64,000 nucleotides of DNA. Source: Eleusine coracana subsp. coracana (taxonomy: Eukaryota > Streptophyta > Magnoliopsida > Poales > Poaceae). The first letter of the stretch is position 1; the number at the start of each line of letters is the position of its first letter. The notes under the pieces are model-generated. The model was not told the DNA's origin. It ran no database searches and saw nothing but the letters and a program-made list of their open reading frames with translations. Shown here in pieces: positions 1 to 13,300 of this stretch. The stretch is from contig CM064432.1 of assembly GCA_032690845.1 (NCBI GenBank), positions 59,146,071-59,210,070 of the forward strand, read 5' to 3'. The position numbers were made by a program, and so were the translations under genes.

Positions 1-1341
1 ACTGCAACATCAGCTCTCGTCAGCTTCTATCGATGCTTCACACCGCACCGCACCAAATTAAATTTGTCTTTAAAAGGAGTATTTGGATTTACTAAGGACG
101 TGACACACTAAGAAACAAGTAAATAGAAATTGGTTTTGTGTCATGTTCATGTGACAATTGCGTGTTAACCCCTGCCGCCGGATTCTCTGCAGACTGCAGT
201 GATGCTAACCACTTGCTTAGCGTGTATGCAATCTAAGGCATATAACTGCACCATTTTTTTTCCCTTGCGGAAAATCATTAGGAAATTCTTCCGCGCCGAG
301 ATCCCTTGCTTCCTGATCGAGGCAGTGCGTATCTCAGCAACAATAATTACGACCCTGATTCTTCCCCGGCTTGTTTAATCCCCACTTGTCGCATGGGCCT
401 CAGCAAGTGTTCTCAAGGATAATACTACGAGAGAGAGGTGGAGAAGGAAAGCAAAGGTTATGATTTGCTCTGCCGCGATTCCGAAGTCAAAAGATGGCAA
501 ATCTGGGGTTAAAAGGCACCAGTTTTATTTATGGGTCCATGCACAAAGATCCTGGACGGGTGCATGCAACTGCAGAATCATTTCTCTGGTGATGCGCCAC
601 TAACCGCACCTCGGTGCATACTGACCGGTAACAACCGAGCGTCATTTTCTGCTAATGTTAAGGTGAGAGCACGTCCGATGTATCTGTACCTAATCCACAG
701 CTCCATGAACAAATCGTGCGATGGTCATCGAAACTTTTCTCCAAAAGGAAGCGGTAAAAGGGATGGAGCCGGAGCGGCGGCGCCTGAAGTGGAGTGGAAG
801 CGACAGGCGCCAACGAAATCCAAGCGGGGGAGAGGGATGGTACATGACAATAATCAATTCTGTAGAATTTAACCAAGTATTTCACCATCCATCTCAGTCT
901 AGTCTTCAGCTCGCGTACAAGTAAGCGTACAAGCCTGCTGCTACCTCCTCTGTCCTCCCGCTGCTCGCGTTCGCGTACGTCGTCCATGCCATTGCGTGGC
1001 GAGCCAAGTCTCTCTTCTCCCATCTCCCATTCTTTTCGCCATCATATAGCCGCCACCTCCCACTCCGTCCCACCCGCCAAGAACCGGGACAAGTAACCGG
1101 TCACTACCCGTTGCCATCTCCTCGGAGTTCTTGAGCCGGGTCTGGTGGTGATCGAGTAGTCCCTCTGGTGCTGGTACTGACCGGCGGTGAGGTCGAGTTC
1201 TTGGCGCCGTGTTGGCGGAGTACATGAGGAGGGGCTGTGTCGGGAGAGGGAGGAAACCTGGGGAAGGAGGCAGGGGAGGCGCTGGGGCTGCTGGGCTGCG
1301 TCAATGAGGTGGTGGCGGCGGTGGCGGCGACGTGGGGGCCC
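1..1341. other. Upstream region of the BTB gene
   Basis: I see no supported gene in this stretch. Its 3' part (about 900-1341) becomes C- and G-rich and probably holds the promoter and 5' UTR of the BTB/POZ gene that starts at 1342. A GTG-led extension of the BTB frame reaches back to 1237, but the family begins at the ATG at 1342, so I treat that extension as untranslated. Confidence 0.4.
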
Positions 1342-4219
1342 ATGACCGACGGGCTGCGGGTGGAGGCGGCGCCGCGGCTCGCGCAATGGCGCGTCGACGC
1401 GCTCCCCTGCTACCACTACCGCAAGTCCCTCCCTTTCCGCATCGGCCTCTGGAACTGGTGCGTCCTCTCTCCTCTGCCGCCGCTTTGAGCTCGCTCCCCT
1501 CTCTGAAGATTTCCTATTGCTTGCTCTGTTCTACAGATACTGTCTGTGTGGTGTGCTTCTTGATTGCCATGTCGAATAGGGTGCAGAAAGTTTGCATCTT
1601 TGTAGTGAAATAGTGTTAAATCAGCTGCTGCTCTGTGATATGTTTCAGTCCTTTTGAGTTGAATTTGACAGGAACACTGAGTTTCTTGTTCCTCTGTTCG
1701 GTATAGCTGTGCCGATAGAGCTAGAAGCGAGATGTTTGGTGGATTGCACTTTCCCCAGAGGCCCAGACCCCAGTCGTGATTCTTCGATTGAGGCTGTAAA
1801 GAAAGAATATCAGATTTTAGTGGCACAGGAGCACGGCCGAATTTTTGTTCCTCTTGATGGTGATTGCAGCCTAGTTGTTTCAGTATGCTACAAGTTGTTC
1901 AATAGTTTTGGAAGTGTCCACTTCATTTTTTTATGCTTCCAACATTCGTCCACCAAAAAGGACCTGCCTTGCCTTAATAACAACTTATATTTGGTCTAGT
2001 AGGTTTAGCAAACTATATTTTTGGAGACTTTACTTGGAACCAAAGATATTTCAGACAAAGTTTCACTTTCTTGAACCCCACTTTTACATTTTTTTCTGAT
2101 ATTGCAAGAAAATCTTTGATTTAGTCGTGAGGTTCCTCAAATTTGGTCAAAAGAAATTTGAGTCATTCTCTCACCTTGATACAAGTAGAACAGTCCATGA
2201 CTTCTTCATTACACGAGTACAAGGAAAATTTGAGTCACTTTGCCATGAACTAACCGTTAAGTTTTCTGACTCTGCAATATGAAGGTACCTTTCTGTGGAG
2301 AGAAACAACAAGCAAACTAGTGTTAAGCTCTTTGCAGACAATTCGAATTTGACAAAGGATTCAGTCCCGGCCCCAATTGCTTCCTTTGTCACCAGACTTC
2401 TCATATCCTTCCCACCAAACCAGAAGACCATAGTTCACCCTGGTAAGCTTCTTCTACGATTCTCCATGTAATTATTACAACTGTTTTTGAGGTTCTCTAT
2501 TATTACCCCCCTATGATCATGATGCTCATTTTCTTGATATGTACAAAGTAAAACGATGGAGATACATTGAACTTCTGAATATGTTAGGCATTATGAAAAG
2601 GAAAGAAACTCCAGCAGTTCCCGTAACTACAAGAATATGTTTTGAATTTGAGTAGCGCTTTGACACTCAAAAAAAAAAAATTTGAGTAGCGCATACACCA
2701 AGTGATACAAAACTTGACCTTTTTCTAGCATAGAAAGGATCAGCCAGGTTTCTAATTGATGGTGCTATTGTGTTTTCAAATTGACTTCTGCACACTAATC
2801 AGAGTGTGCACAAAACATGTGTCAAGTGAGGGCATGGCGCCATCTGTTACTTATTACTAACAGCTGTTCTGCTTATCTGCAGGCATTTTTGACAAGCAGC
2901 TGAAACACGACGGTTTTGTGTGGACAATTGATAGTGCCATTACAGGGAGATTTGTGATTGAGATAGAGTTTCTTGACCTGAAGGTTGCTGATCCATCTGT
3001 AAGCCCCTATCTCACTGTCTTATTCTGTTTTGTCAATGTTTGGTACAACAACAAGTGGTCAGAAGGGTACGTGTAGTGACTCCCTTGACTCACCTGAATA
3101 ATCACGAACAAGTTCACACTCATCAACATATCATAGAAACTTCCATAGCTGCTTTCATGCGTTGAAATAAACACAACTGGTTTGTGATTTCTTTATGAGT
3201 TGAAATCATGTTTGATGTCCATATCACATTTTAGAGATGTTTTTTTCATCAGGAAATAAGCTGTAGTAAGGCATAACAAACCCAAAACAAACATCTGCTG
3301 TCGCTTTTCATCAATAATTTTTCTACTAAAATTAAAATATTTACTTTCCAAATTAAAATTTTCAAATACCGCCACCACAACTGACAACAACCCATGAGAC
3401 AACGGCAGTAACTATACAAACATTTTTTTCTATTACCCAGAACACTTACAACCAATATCCTACAAGCTGTATTAAGTGACAGGCATCTCTCCTTTGTCTT
3501 CATCAGTTACTGGAACAATTTCACTAACAATAATTGCCATTAAAAATTATTAACTATTCACCTCCTGTGCTTGCAAGTCTTCTGACAGTCGCCCATATTC
3601 TTGAACTGCATCTCAGGGTGGTGAACCAGCCTCAATTTGGGCCTCCCACCAAATCAAGAAGTCTTCAGACAACACTGCACTGTCAGGCCTCACCCGGATG
3701 CTGCACGAAGATATCCTCACCGATATCACGATCAACGCCGCAGATGGCAGCATAAGAGCCCACCGTGCAATCCTGTCGACCCGTTCACCAGTCTTCAGAA
3801 GCATGTTCTCACACGACCTCAAAGAGAAGGAGCTCTCCACCGTTGACATCTCTGACATGTCCCTCGACGCATGTCAGGCCTTCCTCAACTACATCTATGG
3901 TGATGTGCACAGTGAAGAGTTCCTCACCAACAGATTGGCCCTCCTCAGGGCCGCTGACAAGTATGACATCGCCGACCTCAAGGAGGCGTGCCATGAGAGC
4001 CTGCTGGAGGACATTGACACAAGCAATGTACTTGAAAGGCTCCAAACCGCGCATCTGTACCGGCTACCGAAGCTCAAGAACAGTTGCTTGAGGTTCTTGG
4101 TGGATTTCAGAAAGGTGTATGAGATGCATGACGACTTCAACATGTTCCTCCAGACGGCAGAGAGGGATCTGGTGGCTGAAGTGTTCAATGGTGTTCTTAC
4201 AGCCTGGAGTGGGCGGTAA
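1342..4219 (+). CDS. BTB/POZ domain protein, At1g21780-like
   Basis: Likely a substrate adaptor for CUL3 ubiquitin ligases, which is the established role of many plant BTB proteins; the substrate is unknown. I assembled four exons at 1342-1457, 2285-2442, 2883-2998 and 3617-4219. All introns are GT-AG and the phases match, giving 330 aa, close to the Arabidopsis relative (about 326 aa). The N-terminal half (residues 1-130) carries the family start MTDGLRVE..RLAQWRVD and the segment FVWTIDSAITGRFVIEIEFL. The BTB fold begins near residue 157 (LHEDILTDITINAADGS), continues through AHRAILSTRSPVFRSMF, and is followed by a BACK-like helical end. The start at 1342 is chosen because MTD.. aligns with the family N-terminus. 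A truncated duplicate lies at 7510-8080. No defect is seen in this copy. Confidence 0.88.
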
Positions 4220-5692
4220 GAATGCCATGAAATGTGTATATTTGGGTCGGTTCTTGGGGATAATCTTGGTTGGCTCAAGAGCTTTGTGTGGAAAATTCTT
4301 GCTGATGAAGCATGTAAATATATATGTACAGTACATACGTGCCACAGTGCCAACAATTGGCCTGAAATTTAATGTGTATACATTGATTGGATTTTGTTCG
4401 TAGATGTGGAAATCTAATCTGATTCCAGCATTCTGCTTCACATCTTGTGTTGTTGTGTAACGCATTTGTGGAACTGTTGGGAACCTGTTGCCATGGATAG
4501 ATGCTGAACAGACCTCGGGATTTGGCTTTGCCAGCAGGACGTCCATAAGCGGGCGGAGATGTCGATCTAGGCGCCGTGAAAAAATTGTTCGATACAGTAT
4601 GGCATCAACAGTCAGTCTCCATTCAACATCGTTGGGTTCTGCAGGATCCAGTGTAAATGAGAATCAGAAATTGGGACGATTTGAGCTTTGATCTAGTCTG
4701 TATCGAAGGCAAGCCGGGAAATAGATGCAAGAGAGGACTCACCGTGGCAGTAGAAATCAGTTCCAGCATCCGGTTGGCCCCTGCACCATACTCCGGCGAG
4801 ACTCCATTGGCGGCTGTTCCAAGTGCCTCTCTCCATGCCTTGCGAGAACTTGTGAGCGCGAGGCCGGAAGCCGCCGTTGGGCGCGTGAACTCAACGGAGG
4901 CTCGCCGGGAATATTTTGTCAGAAGCCCCCGGATCGCGTTCCACTATTTTGCAAAACGACTATTAATCGTGATCTAAACTAGGGGTATTATACAAACATA
5001 CTATGTTTTATAATTTTTAAATAGACTTCTTGTTTGGATCGTGATTATTAATCGTGATCTGAACTAGGGGTTTTATATAAATTGGGCTCCTTAATATTTT
5101 ATTAAAGCCCCTATTTTAGATCGTGAATAATAATCGCGATCCGAAACAGCAGGTAAAATGATCTTCCTCCCGCCGGTGCTCCGCCGCCCGCGGCCTGCCG
5201 CCGACGATCTCCCCCACCTCCAGTACCAGATTCAAGCGAAATGTTCCAGCATCCGCTAAAGTGCTAAACCCAGTTTCCCACTTACTAGATCCCGCTGCAA
5301 GTATTGGAGGTGAGCGATTCACCGCATCCGAGCACCGCGGCCGCGACCCGGCGCCCTCCGGTGCCTCCCGCGACTGCAACACGGAATCTCCGGATGATCC
5401 ATCTCTTTCCCATGCCATCCTCCAGTGGCGCGTGCGTCCGGGCGAGCGGCAGGCGGCCCATCCGTCGTGGCCGTAGGAGGCGAAGAGGCGGACGAACTCG
5501 GGGATTTCTTCGAGGAAGGACTATGGAGCACCATGACCGACCGCCGACGGTTTCGACCTCAGTCGTACGCCTCCCCTGCCGCAGCGTCGGACCTCTCCCA
5601 TCCCCTGACGCCGACTTCCCGGTGAGGCCATTCCCAACTCTCCCCCTTCTTAATACCAAACATCTTACGGCCGGTCTGCATTAGGCAACAAC
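4220..5692. other. Intergenic, 3' UTR and GC-rich stretch
   Basis: The first 200 bases are the BTB 3' UTR (they recur at about 7910-8080). Around 4962-5130 are short direct and inverted repeats built on a 'gatcgtgat.attaatcg' word, with a hairpin between about 5058 and 5127, possibly a small MITE remnant. The stretch 5160-5640 is GC-rich with overlapping open frames on both strands but no recognisable protein. I make no gene call here. Confidence 0.35.
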
Positions 5693-5974
5693 CAAACATC
5701 CACTGGCGGAGCCAGCCACAGGAGGGGCCATGAGCAGTGACATGCCTAAATCAAGTGAGATTACGTGTATTATTATATGGGATTTTGTGCTCCAGTTGGG
5801 TTGTGTGTGCCCTAGTCTGCTTAGGTGCTTGTCGATGTGCCTTGATTTATTGCATTGCTGCCCACATGTAGATGAAATAGGCTCAAATACTCTTGGATCT
5901 TCAGAAAATTTGCATTGCCAAGGGGGGGCCGGAGCCCCTTCTGGCCGGAACGTGGCTCCGCCACTGCAAACATC
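5693..5974. mobile_element. Non-autonomous hAT MITE with 8-bp target duplication
   Basis: The element spans 5701-5966. It opens with CACTGGCGGAGCCA and closes with the near-perfect inverse TGGCTCCGCCACTG, the hAT-type terminus common in plants. It is flanked on both sides by the 8-bp direct repeat CAAACATC (5693-5700 and 5967-5974). Eight-base duplications are the hAT signature. At 266 bp it has no transposase coding capacity. Confidence 0.8.
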
Positions 5975-7500
5975 TTATGGTCTGCATTAGGCAACAGCAT
6001 CGACGATAGTGTACTGACTACTGACTTAGCTGAATGATTGTGCTTGTAGGCTGTTCATATCAATGGCAGCATGGGGAAAGGGGAAATGATCGTTGATTGA
6101 TTGGCGGCGCTGCTACCCAATATATCATGAGGGAGGCAAGCTACAATGTGAGTTGCTCTTCAGGCGCTAGTTAACTCATCATCATGTTTCTTTACCATTA
6201 TATTCGCTGAATGAAAAGTTTTGCATCGTCTATTCTGTTATGATACGGTATGGGATGCAAATGATTTTGTTTTTTGTTTTGCTCAAACAAGTTAGTCCCA
6301 TGGAAACAATGGAATTGAAACTTGGTTTGTGCTATCCTGGACCAACTTGAAATTTTATCACTGAGGATATCAGATTGAAATCACAAAACTTTTGCTGGAA
6401 TAAATATCCTATATTGGGGCAGGGTGACAGGTAGTTCAAAGAGCCATGCAAGAGCAAAATGTTTTTTTCCTAAGAAGCTTTGATCTGATTAGATTTTCTA
6501 TCTGTGAGAATTATATCTCTATGCACCATCACTGTCATGTTTAATTCTCTTAGAGCAGGATCTCATTTTCCAGAATAAGATTTGAATTTGCATACTGATC
6601 TATTGTAATGTCAAGCATTTATTTTCTGAATGAGAGTTGTGGAATTCTAATATCCTTTATTAATAATTGTTCAGTTCTGTTACGTCTCTTATGATTCTGT
6701 CCTGCATAAACAATACCTACAATTCTGTTTACAACGTAGCCTGGATATCAATCAGGTTGTGAATTGTAATGCGATTTCTGTTGGAAATGATGGAGGCTCT
6801 GTGACCCAATCTCCACTGGATTGTGGAGTGATCTTCTAAATTAGGCTAAAGATATTGTTTATCAAACAAAGAGAATCAGGAAATGGAGCCTGAATCATTT
6901 TGAGGTAGTTTGTTTATTGAAAGTTTGGCCTAACTTTTCTTCTGATATGAAATTTCCACTGTTCTATCTGACCTGTTTATGTAAACATGAGGACCTAAAG
7001 GTTTTATTACTCATGCGAAAACTTATTGAAAACAACTGATGGGCGTTTTTTTAGTTAGACCTGAATACTTGGCTTTGAATCTGTTGATATTTTACTTCTC
7101 ATAGGATCAGTCATGAGTTACTTAACTGTTTCCATGCTTTAGGCTTATTTATCTACATTCCATAGTAATCATGTGGTGGTATCAATGACGATATTAAATT
7201 AGTTTGATGTTGTTTCATTGGCAAATCAGAAGCGGTAGCAAGGGTCTCAGAAACCTTTAATGGGCATCTGCTGGCACTTGTCACCCAGAATCTCATATGT
7301 TTTTACTCAAATGAGAGTTATTTTTTTTTGAATGTTTGAATAACAACTCAAGCTTGTACTGACATCATTAATTAACATTCTACAAGGCAGATGCACGTGG
7401 TTTCATTAATTCTTATAGGAGAGCAAAGCCACACTTTTGGTCTGTTAGCCTGTATACTTCAATCAAATGCTAGATGTATTAATCAAATGTCTCCTTGGTT
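5975..7500. other. AT-rich intergenic sequence
   Basis: AT-rich, with no open frame that I recognise and no clear repeat termini. From about 7510 the sequence resembles the last intron of the BTB gene, marking the start of the partial duplication. Confidence 0.4.
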
Positions 7501-7509
7501 CAGATCAGC

Positions 7510-8080
7510 TACTGTAATAATTTACCTGACAAGGAACAACATAAAAGGAATTATTTCAAAGAACAATTCAGTATTCACCTCTTGTTTTTGTAATAATTCT
7601 CTGATGATCTCACCTCATCTTAATGTTCATGAACTGCATTTCAGTATGGTGAACCAGCCTTGGTATGGTCCTTGAATCAAATCACGCAGTCTTCAAAACT
7701 ACACCACATATCATCCCCACCCAAGTGGTGCAACGGGATTTCCTCACAGAAAACACAATCAGGCACAGTTGCTTGGGGTTCCTGGTGGATTTCAGGAAGG
7801 TGTATGAGATGCACGACGTTTTTTCATGTTACTCTAGCCTTTGAGAGGGGCTTGGTTGCTGAAGTATTTCAGGGTGTTCTACTGGTTTTGATCCTATAAT
7901 GGAAGGTACTAACCACAGCGCCTAGCATGTGTAGTTGTATACATCTGGATCGGTTTGGTTCAGAAGCCTAACATGTGTTCTTGCCGATGAAGCATGTAAA
8001 TATCCATAGGTGCCAACAGTTGGCCTGACTACCATTAATGTCTGTACATCGATTCGATTTTGTTCACATCATATGGGAAG
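7510..8080 (+). pseudogene. Truncated BTB gene duplicate lacking the BTB domain
   Basis: This block matches the end of intron 3, the start of exon 4, the end of exon 4 and the 3' UTR of the BTB gene at 1342-4219. The exon-4 start is recognisable at about 7640-7700 (GGTGAACCAGCCT, then the AATCA..CAGTCTTCA segment). It jumps directly to the LRFLVDFRKVYEMHD-like segment at about 7760-7830 and the LVAEVF.GVL end at about 7850-7890. The roughly 350 bases coding for the BTB domain are missing and the reading frame is broken. The downstream UTR shares 'gatgaagcatgtaaat' and 'ccaacagttggcctga'-like stretches. It is a tandem duplicate reduced by internal deletion and is not expected to make a BTB protein. 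Confidence 0.75.
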
Positions 8081-8344
8081 CTAATTCCTGTAATCCTACT
8101 TCATTTTCTGAGCGCATTTGCTGCTCTTGACATTTGTCACAGTTTGACTTTCAATTTGTTGTTCAGCTACCTGATAAAACTTGGTACTGGATTAATGCTT
8201 TATGTGTTTGGCATTGCGCCACTGCAGTGATCTTATGTCAATTGGTTTGGAAGTTGCTCTCGAGCAGGAACAGCTATCATGTGTTTCGGTTGATGATAAT
8301 ATGGTAATACAACTTATTAATAAATTACAACGTCACATCAACAA

Positions 8345-8418
8345 GGCCTATTAGCTCAGTTGGTTAGAGCGTCGTGCTAATAACGCGAAGGTCGCAGGTT
8401 CGAGACCTGCATGGGCCA
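8345..8418 (+). tRNA. trnI-AAU: tRNA-Ile (anticodon AAU)
   Basis: It folds as a complete cloverleaf. The acceptor stem GGCCTAT pairs with ATGGGCC (one G-U). The D stem is GCTC/GAGC, the anticodon stem TCGTG/CGCGA, the loop CTAATAA with anticodon AAT at 8379-8381, and the T stem GCAGG/CCTGC with loop TTCGAGA. Discriminator A is at 8418. There is no intron. A T-rich run about 10 bases downstream (8424-8430) can serve as the RNA polymerase III terminator. A and B box sequences (TTAGCTCAGTTGG, GGTTCGAGACC) are intact, so it is likely functional. Confidence 0.95.
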
Positions 8419-10230
8419 CCAATTTTTTTTAATCCTCTTTTTTTTTTTTTTTGAAGTTTTCTTGTCGGCTTACTTTATGAACCTTTGTTTCAATGTTTTG
8501 GGATTTCATCATGATACATTGTATTACCATATTCATGAATTCAGCTCGTGATTAATACTGTAACAAACGCGGGTGCCATCCAAGTACGCACATAATTTTC
8601 CTGCTGGTGTCGCGAGAACTGCTCAGCAATGCACGCTCGAGCTACGGTGCTACGTACTGTCGGTTGCACATTCAGGATAGGAGACATCACATTACATTCA
8701 GGATGCTGTGTTGCACACTTGTACTTGCATCGTACTGTACTACACACATTACGGAAACGGAAACAAAACAAGAACGAGCAGCGTTCTTGGATGAGTGAGC
8801 GACAAAAATCTGCGGAATGTTGGACAAGCGAGATAGGGGAGAAAAAAGATCTGGACGGCACATGGTCTTGGCAGTAGGCTCGGCCAAGTGTGCGGACGCC
8901 GTCGCGCGGCCGCGTTCATGCAATCATGCTCCATGCACGCCCTGCCAAACCTACGCGCCCCCAACCTCATCGTTCTTGCTGAAATATCGTTTCGGCATAC
9001 TACTGTTGTGGTACTGACGGTCCACAGCTTGATCTACAGGCGAGGCCATTAGGTTTCTCATCAACTCAAGCTCATCCATCGATTCTGCTGTTCGTTGCAT
9101 CCCAAACTCTGTTTCTTTTAGACTTCTTTTTCGTATGAAATGAAAGGGAAGCAATTCAATTCGAAAAAAAAAGGTTAATTTCTCATCCCTTTTTCTTATG
9201 TAATAACACCTCTTTTTTCCCTACAAAAGTCGTAGGACTAGGAAACATACTACAACGCACAACGCAATGTCAGAGTTGTGTAACTTTTTTATTCCTAAAA
9301 AAAAATACTATATGCCGCACTGCTTTGCATCCAATGGCCTTGGTCACTACCCGCCGCCGCCTTAGCGCCGGCCCGCGCACTGTGGGCGGCGGACGCCGCG
9401 GGTCTTGGCCCGCCGACTGCGCCTTTTTTCTCCGCGCGCGCTTTATACGTAGATATCTGTGGCTCGGTTGGACCGGTCACGCGATCCCCGTGCCGTGCAC
9501 CGGCTCGAGCTGACGTGGCGGGTCAACGTCGTCTGACTCGGATCGTGTGTGGAGCCTCGGTCGATTCGGGTTCAGGACACGTCAGAAAAATCAAAATCGG
9601 TGGCGAATTCGGTAATCACAAACCAGCTCGACGATGCGTCTCTGCAATGGCTTCGTACGTAGTAGCAGCCATCCAGCTAGCTAGTGGCTGTATTTTCAAG
9701 TTCCCAACTGGACTCTTGCCAGTTATTGTTGCCAATAATGGCTTAAACTATTATCAAAACTTCTTGTTTGCACCTTGGAGTTTTCTCGCTTTCTGTAAAA
9801 AAGCCGACGAGTTTCGTGAATTTATAAGAGGAGGTAGTGGCGAGCGCAGCGTACGATTTCACTTCCGGTCCCGGCGGTTTCTCCGATCGAGCTAATAACA
9901 TTGCAAAAGTTTGCACTCATCACTAGTCTGATTTTGCTCAAGTATTCAGGCTCGTTGCGTGTTACTAGCTGTTGCCGACACGGGATTAATCATTTGTTGA
10001 TTTCCTCCAGGTGTGTTCAAATTGTTCCAACTTTTCTTCATGCTCTGCTTTGCACTACGAATCTTGAAAAGGAATTCTTAAAATAATTGAGAAAGGAAAA
10101 AATATATATAGGAACTCTAACTAGTTCATCTAACCGAAATTTGGAAAGAAAACAAGATAAGAGTTCCAACAAGTTACCATCTCTCGAGGGGGCGAACCGC
10201 AAAAATCTCCTCGCCCCGCCCCGAGCGCTC
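8419..10230. other. Intergenic region upstream of the alpha-galactosidase gene
   Basis: No supported gene. An open frame at 9515-9895 has no recognisable similarity and no codon signal I trust. Short T- and A-rich runs and a GC-rich patch (9330-9560) are the only notable features. The last part is the proximal promoter of the gene starting at 10361. Confidence 0.35.
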
Positions 10231-10237
10231 TATATAA
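10231..10237 (+). promoter_or_regulatory. TATA box of the GH36 gene
   Basis: TATATAA, in the context CGCTC-TATATAAG, lies 130 bases upstream of the ATG at 10361. It is the only good TATA box in the proximal region. Transcription would start about 30 bases downstream, giving a 5' UTR of roughly 100 nt. Confidence 0.65.
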
Positions 10238-10360
10238 GCAGAGGGCGAGCGACCACCCCTGCGGCGACGGAGCGCCACCACTCATCGCAGCGTCTCTGCA
10301 ATCGAGCCTGCCAGGGTGGTCTCGAATTCAATTTGAAGGTTCTGGGGAGAATAGTAGAGG

Positions 10361-13300
10361 ATGACGGTGGGTGCCGGGGTCGCGGTCCAAGATGGGAGCC
10401 TGGTGGCTCTGGGTCGGAGGATCCTCACGGATGTGCGCCGCAATGTGCTCGTGACGCCGGCGGCGGGGGGCGGCCTGACCAATGGGGCGTTCCTCGGAGT
10501 CCAGTCAGCGCCCGCCGGCAGCCGCAGCGTCTTCCCCGTGGGAAAGCTCCGGTAAGTCAGCGCCTCAGCTGTTCAGCTCTGTTTGAGCGAGATAATCAGA
10601 TAATGTTGTCAGTCTATGCCTCTATGGTGAATTATGCATTTCATTCTTTTGGAAACGGATATGTCTTCTAGATGATTGGTAAATAGTATTTGTTGGGATG
10701 TCAAGCTTCAGACGTGCAGCAAAATTTTCGATTTTTTTGGTATTAGGGGAAACCGTGTTAATTTTTGGCTTGCCAAATCGAACTTAAAACAGAAATACCC
10801 AAAGTCACATTATGCTACTTGAATTAAGGATCTGCCAACATCAACCAAATGAACAAGGCGAAGAAAACTAAATTATGATGCTGTTGCAGAGACCTACGGT
10901 TCATGTGCACATTCCGGTTCAAGATGTGGTGGATGACGCAGAGAATGGGCTCGTCAGGCCGTGACATCCCCTTCGAGACACAGTTTTTGATCGTTGAGGG
11001 CGTGGATGAATCACGATTCGCCGGTGATGGTGCTGAGCAATCTGTGGTTTACACAGTATTTCTTCCAATATTGGAGGGCTCATTCCGTGCTGTCCTTCAG
11101 GGGAACGCTGATGATGAACTGGAGGTTTGCTTGGAGAGTGGTAACTAATACAAAAATCTTATAAATATCTCTTCGTTGACTTGAGTACAGTTGTATTATT
11201 GACGGGATATAATACTATTGTTTCTTGTCATGGTTCAGGTGATCCAGCTGTGGAATCCTTCGAGGGCTCCCATCTAGTTTTTGTTGGTGCCGGATTGGAT
11301 CCATTCGAAGTTATCACGAATTCAGTAAAGTAAGTCAAAGACCTCTTTTATAAATATTCTTGCTTTTACTCCACTATTTTGCGTGTTGTGCTACATTTTT
11401 AGCTTTCTGTTTAAGTTTGTTAATACTTTTTTCCTTGTTCACTAAAATGACATCAACCAACTTCTCACAGAACTGTTGAGAGGCACTTGCAGACGTTTTC
11501 TCACAGGGAAAAGAAAAAGGTAGTTAGAAGTTTCTTAAAGAAATGGTATCTGCATTTTGGTTGCTTCTTGTTTCAGAGTTCTAACTTTCAAGTTGCTGCA
11601 GATGCCAGACATGCTAAACTGGTTTGGCTGGTGCACATGGGATGCATTTTATACCAATGTCACTGCAGAAGGAGTAAAGGAAGGATTACAGAGGTATTTA
11701 CAGATCTCACACATTTCTCAAATACTAATTCATACCACAATACTAGTATACTTGATGAACACTTTTTTATTTTCCAGTTTTGAAAAAGGTGGAGTTGCTC
11801 CTAAGTTTGTCATTATTGATGATGGATGGCAATCAGTCAGTATGGACCCTGTTGGCATTGCTTCTATAGCTGATAATGCAGCCAAGTAAGCATTCCAAAA
11901 GGACTCCTACTCATGCTTTACGTGTCATATGCCATGTCCATACAAAAATCAGAAACCTTCAGTTCTGATTCTGATCATTGTCTGTTCTGCCCATAGCTTT
12001 GCAAACAGGTTGACTCATATTAAGGAGAACCACAAGTTTCAGAAAAACGGGAGGGAGGGTCACAGGGAAGATGATCCAGCAAAAGGCCTGGCACATATCG
12101 TCAATGAAATTAAAGGGAAACATGAGCTCAAGTATGATAATTCTTTTTTGTCTCATTAAGTATATGGGCATTAGAATTTCCAAAGGTTATTTTTCTGACA
12201 TATTGTGCCAAAAATTCAGGTATGTATACGTATGGCATGCAATTACTGGATACTGGGGTGGAGTCAGGCCAGGTGTTGATGGGATGGAGCACTATGAATC
12301 AAAGATGCAGTATCCTGTGTCATCACCCGGAGTTCAGAAAAATGAGCCTTGTGATGCATTGAACAGCATATCCACTAATGGCCTTGGTCTTGTGAACCCT
12401 GAGAAAGTATTCAGTTTCTACAATGAGCTTCATTCTTACCTTGCATCTGCCGGGATCGATGGAGTCAAAGTAGACGTGCAGAATATCCTTGAGACACTAG
12501 GTGCTGGTCATGGGGGAAGAGTACTACTGGCTAGGAAGTATCACCAAGCTCTTGAAGCTTCCACCGCTAGGAACTTCCCCGACAATGGTATAATATCATG
12601 CATGAGCCACAACACAGACAACTTATACAGGTAACAGCTTGTGATTGCCCTTGAAACTGAAAGAGTTGTTGCTGCAATTCCCTGAAATTGTGGGTTTATT
12701 CACATGTTTCTGCTATCATGCTCTTGCTGCAGTTCAAAAAGGAGTGCAGTTGTGAGAGCCTCTGATGATTTCTGGCCGAGAGACCCAGCATCCCATACCA
12801 TACACATTGCATCTGTGGCGTATAACACTGTCTTTCTTGGAGAATTCATGCAACCGGATTGGGACATGTTCCATGTGAGTGTCTCGTTTTGTTTTCCTCT
12901 GATCTCTCGATGATTTATTTCATCCTTTGAGTGCTAATATGACTTTTGTTTACCTGCCACCAGAGCGTTCACCCCATGGCTGAATATCACGCCGCAGCCC
13001 GAGCAGTTGGTGGCTGTGCCATATATGTCAGGTAAACCAAACAAATTGAGGACAATAGAATGCTTTATTGTGCATTATGTTGGAAATTTTATGTAGCTCA
13101 GATGTTTATTTGATGATTTTGCAGTGACAAACCTGGAAACCATGACTTCACTTTGCTGAAGAAGCTTGTGCTTCCTGACGGATCGATCCTGCGTGCAAAA
13201 CTACCCGGGAGACCAACCAGAGATTGCCTATTTTCTGATCCTGCAAGGGATGGCAAGAGGTTAGCAGAGGACGACCTTAATTTGGTTCCTGATGCCACGT

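Noticed and set aside
1237..1488. GTG-initiated N-terminal extension of the BTB protein
   Set aside because: The family begins at the ATG at 1342, and the extension is GC-rich leader sequence with no similarity; plant nuclear genes rarely start at GTG.
9515..9895. 126-codon frame upstream of the GH36 gene
   Set aside because: No homology, no suitable ATG context at its start and no splice signals; probably chance.
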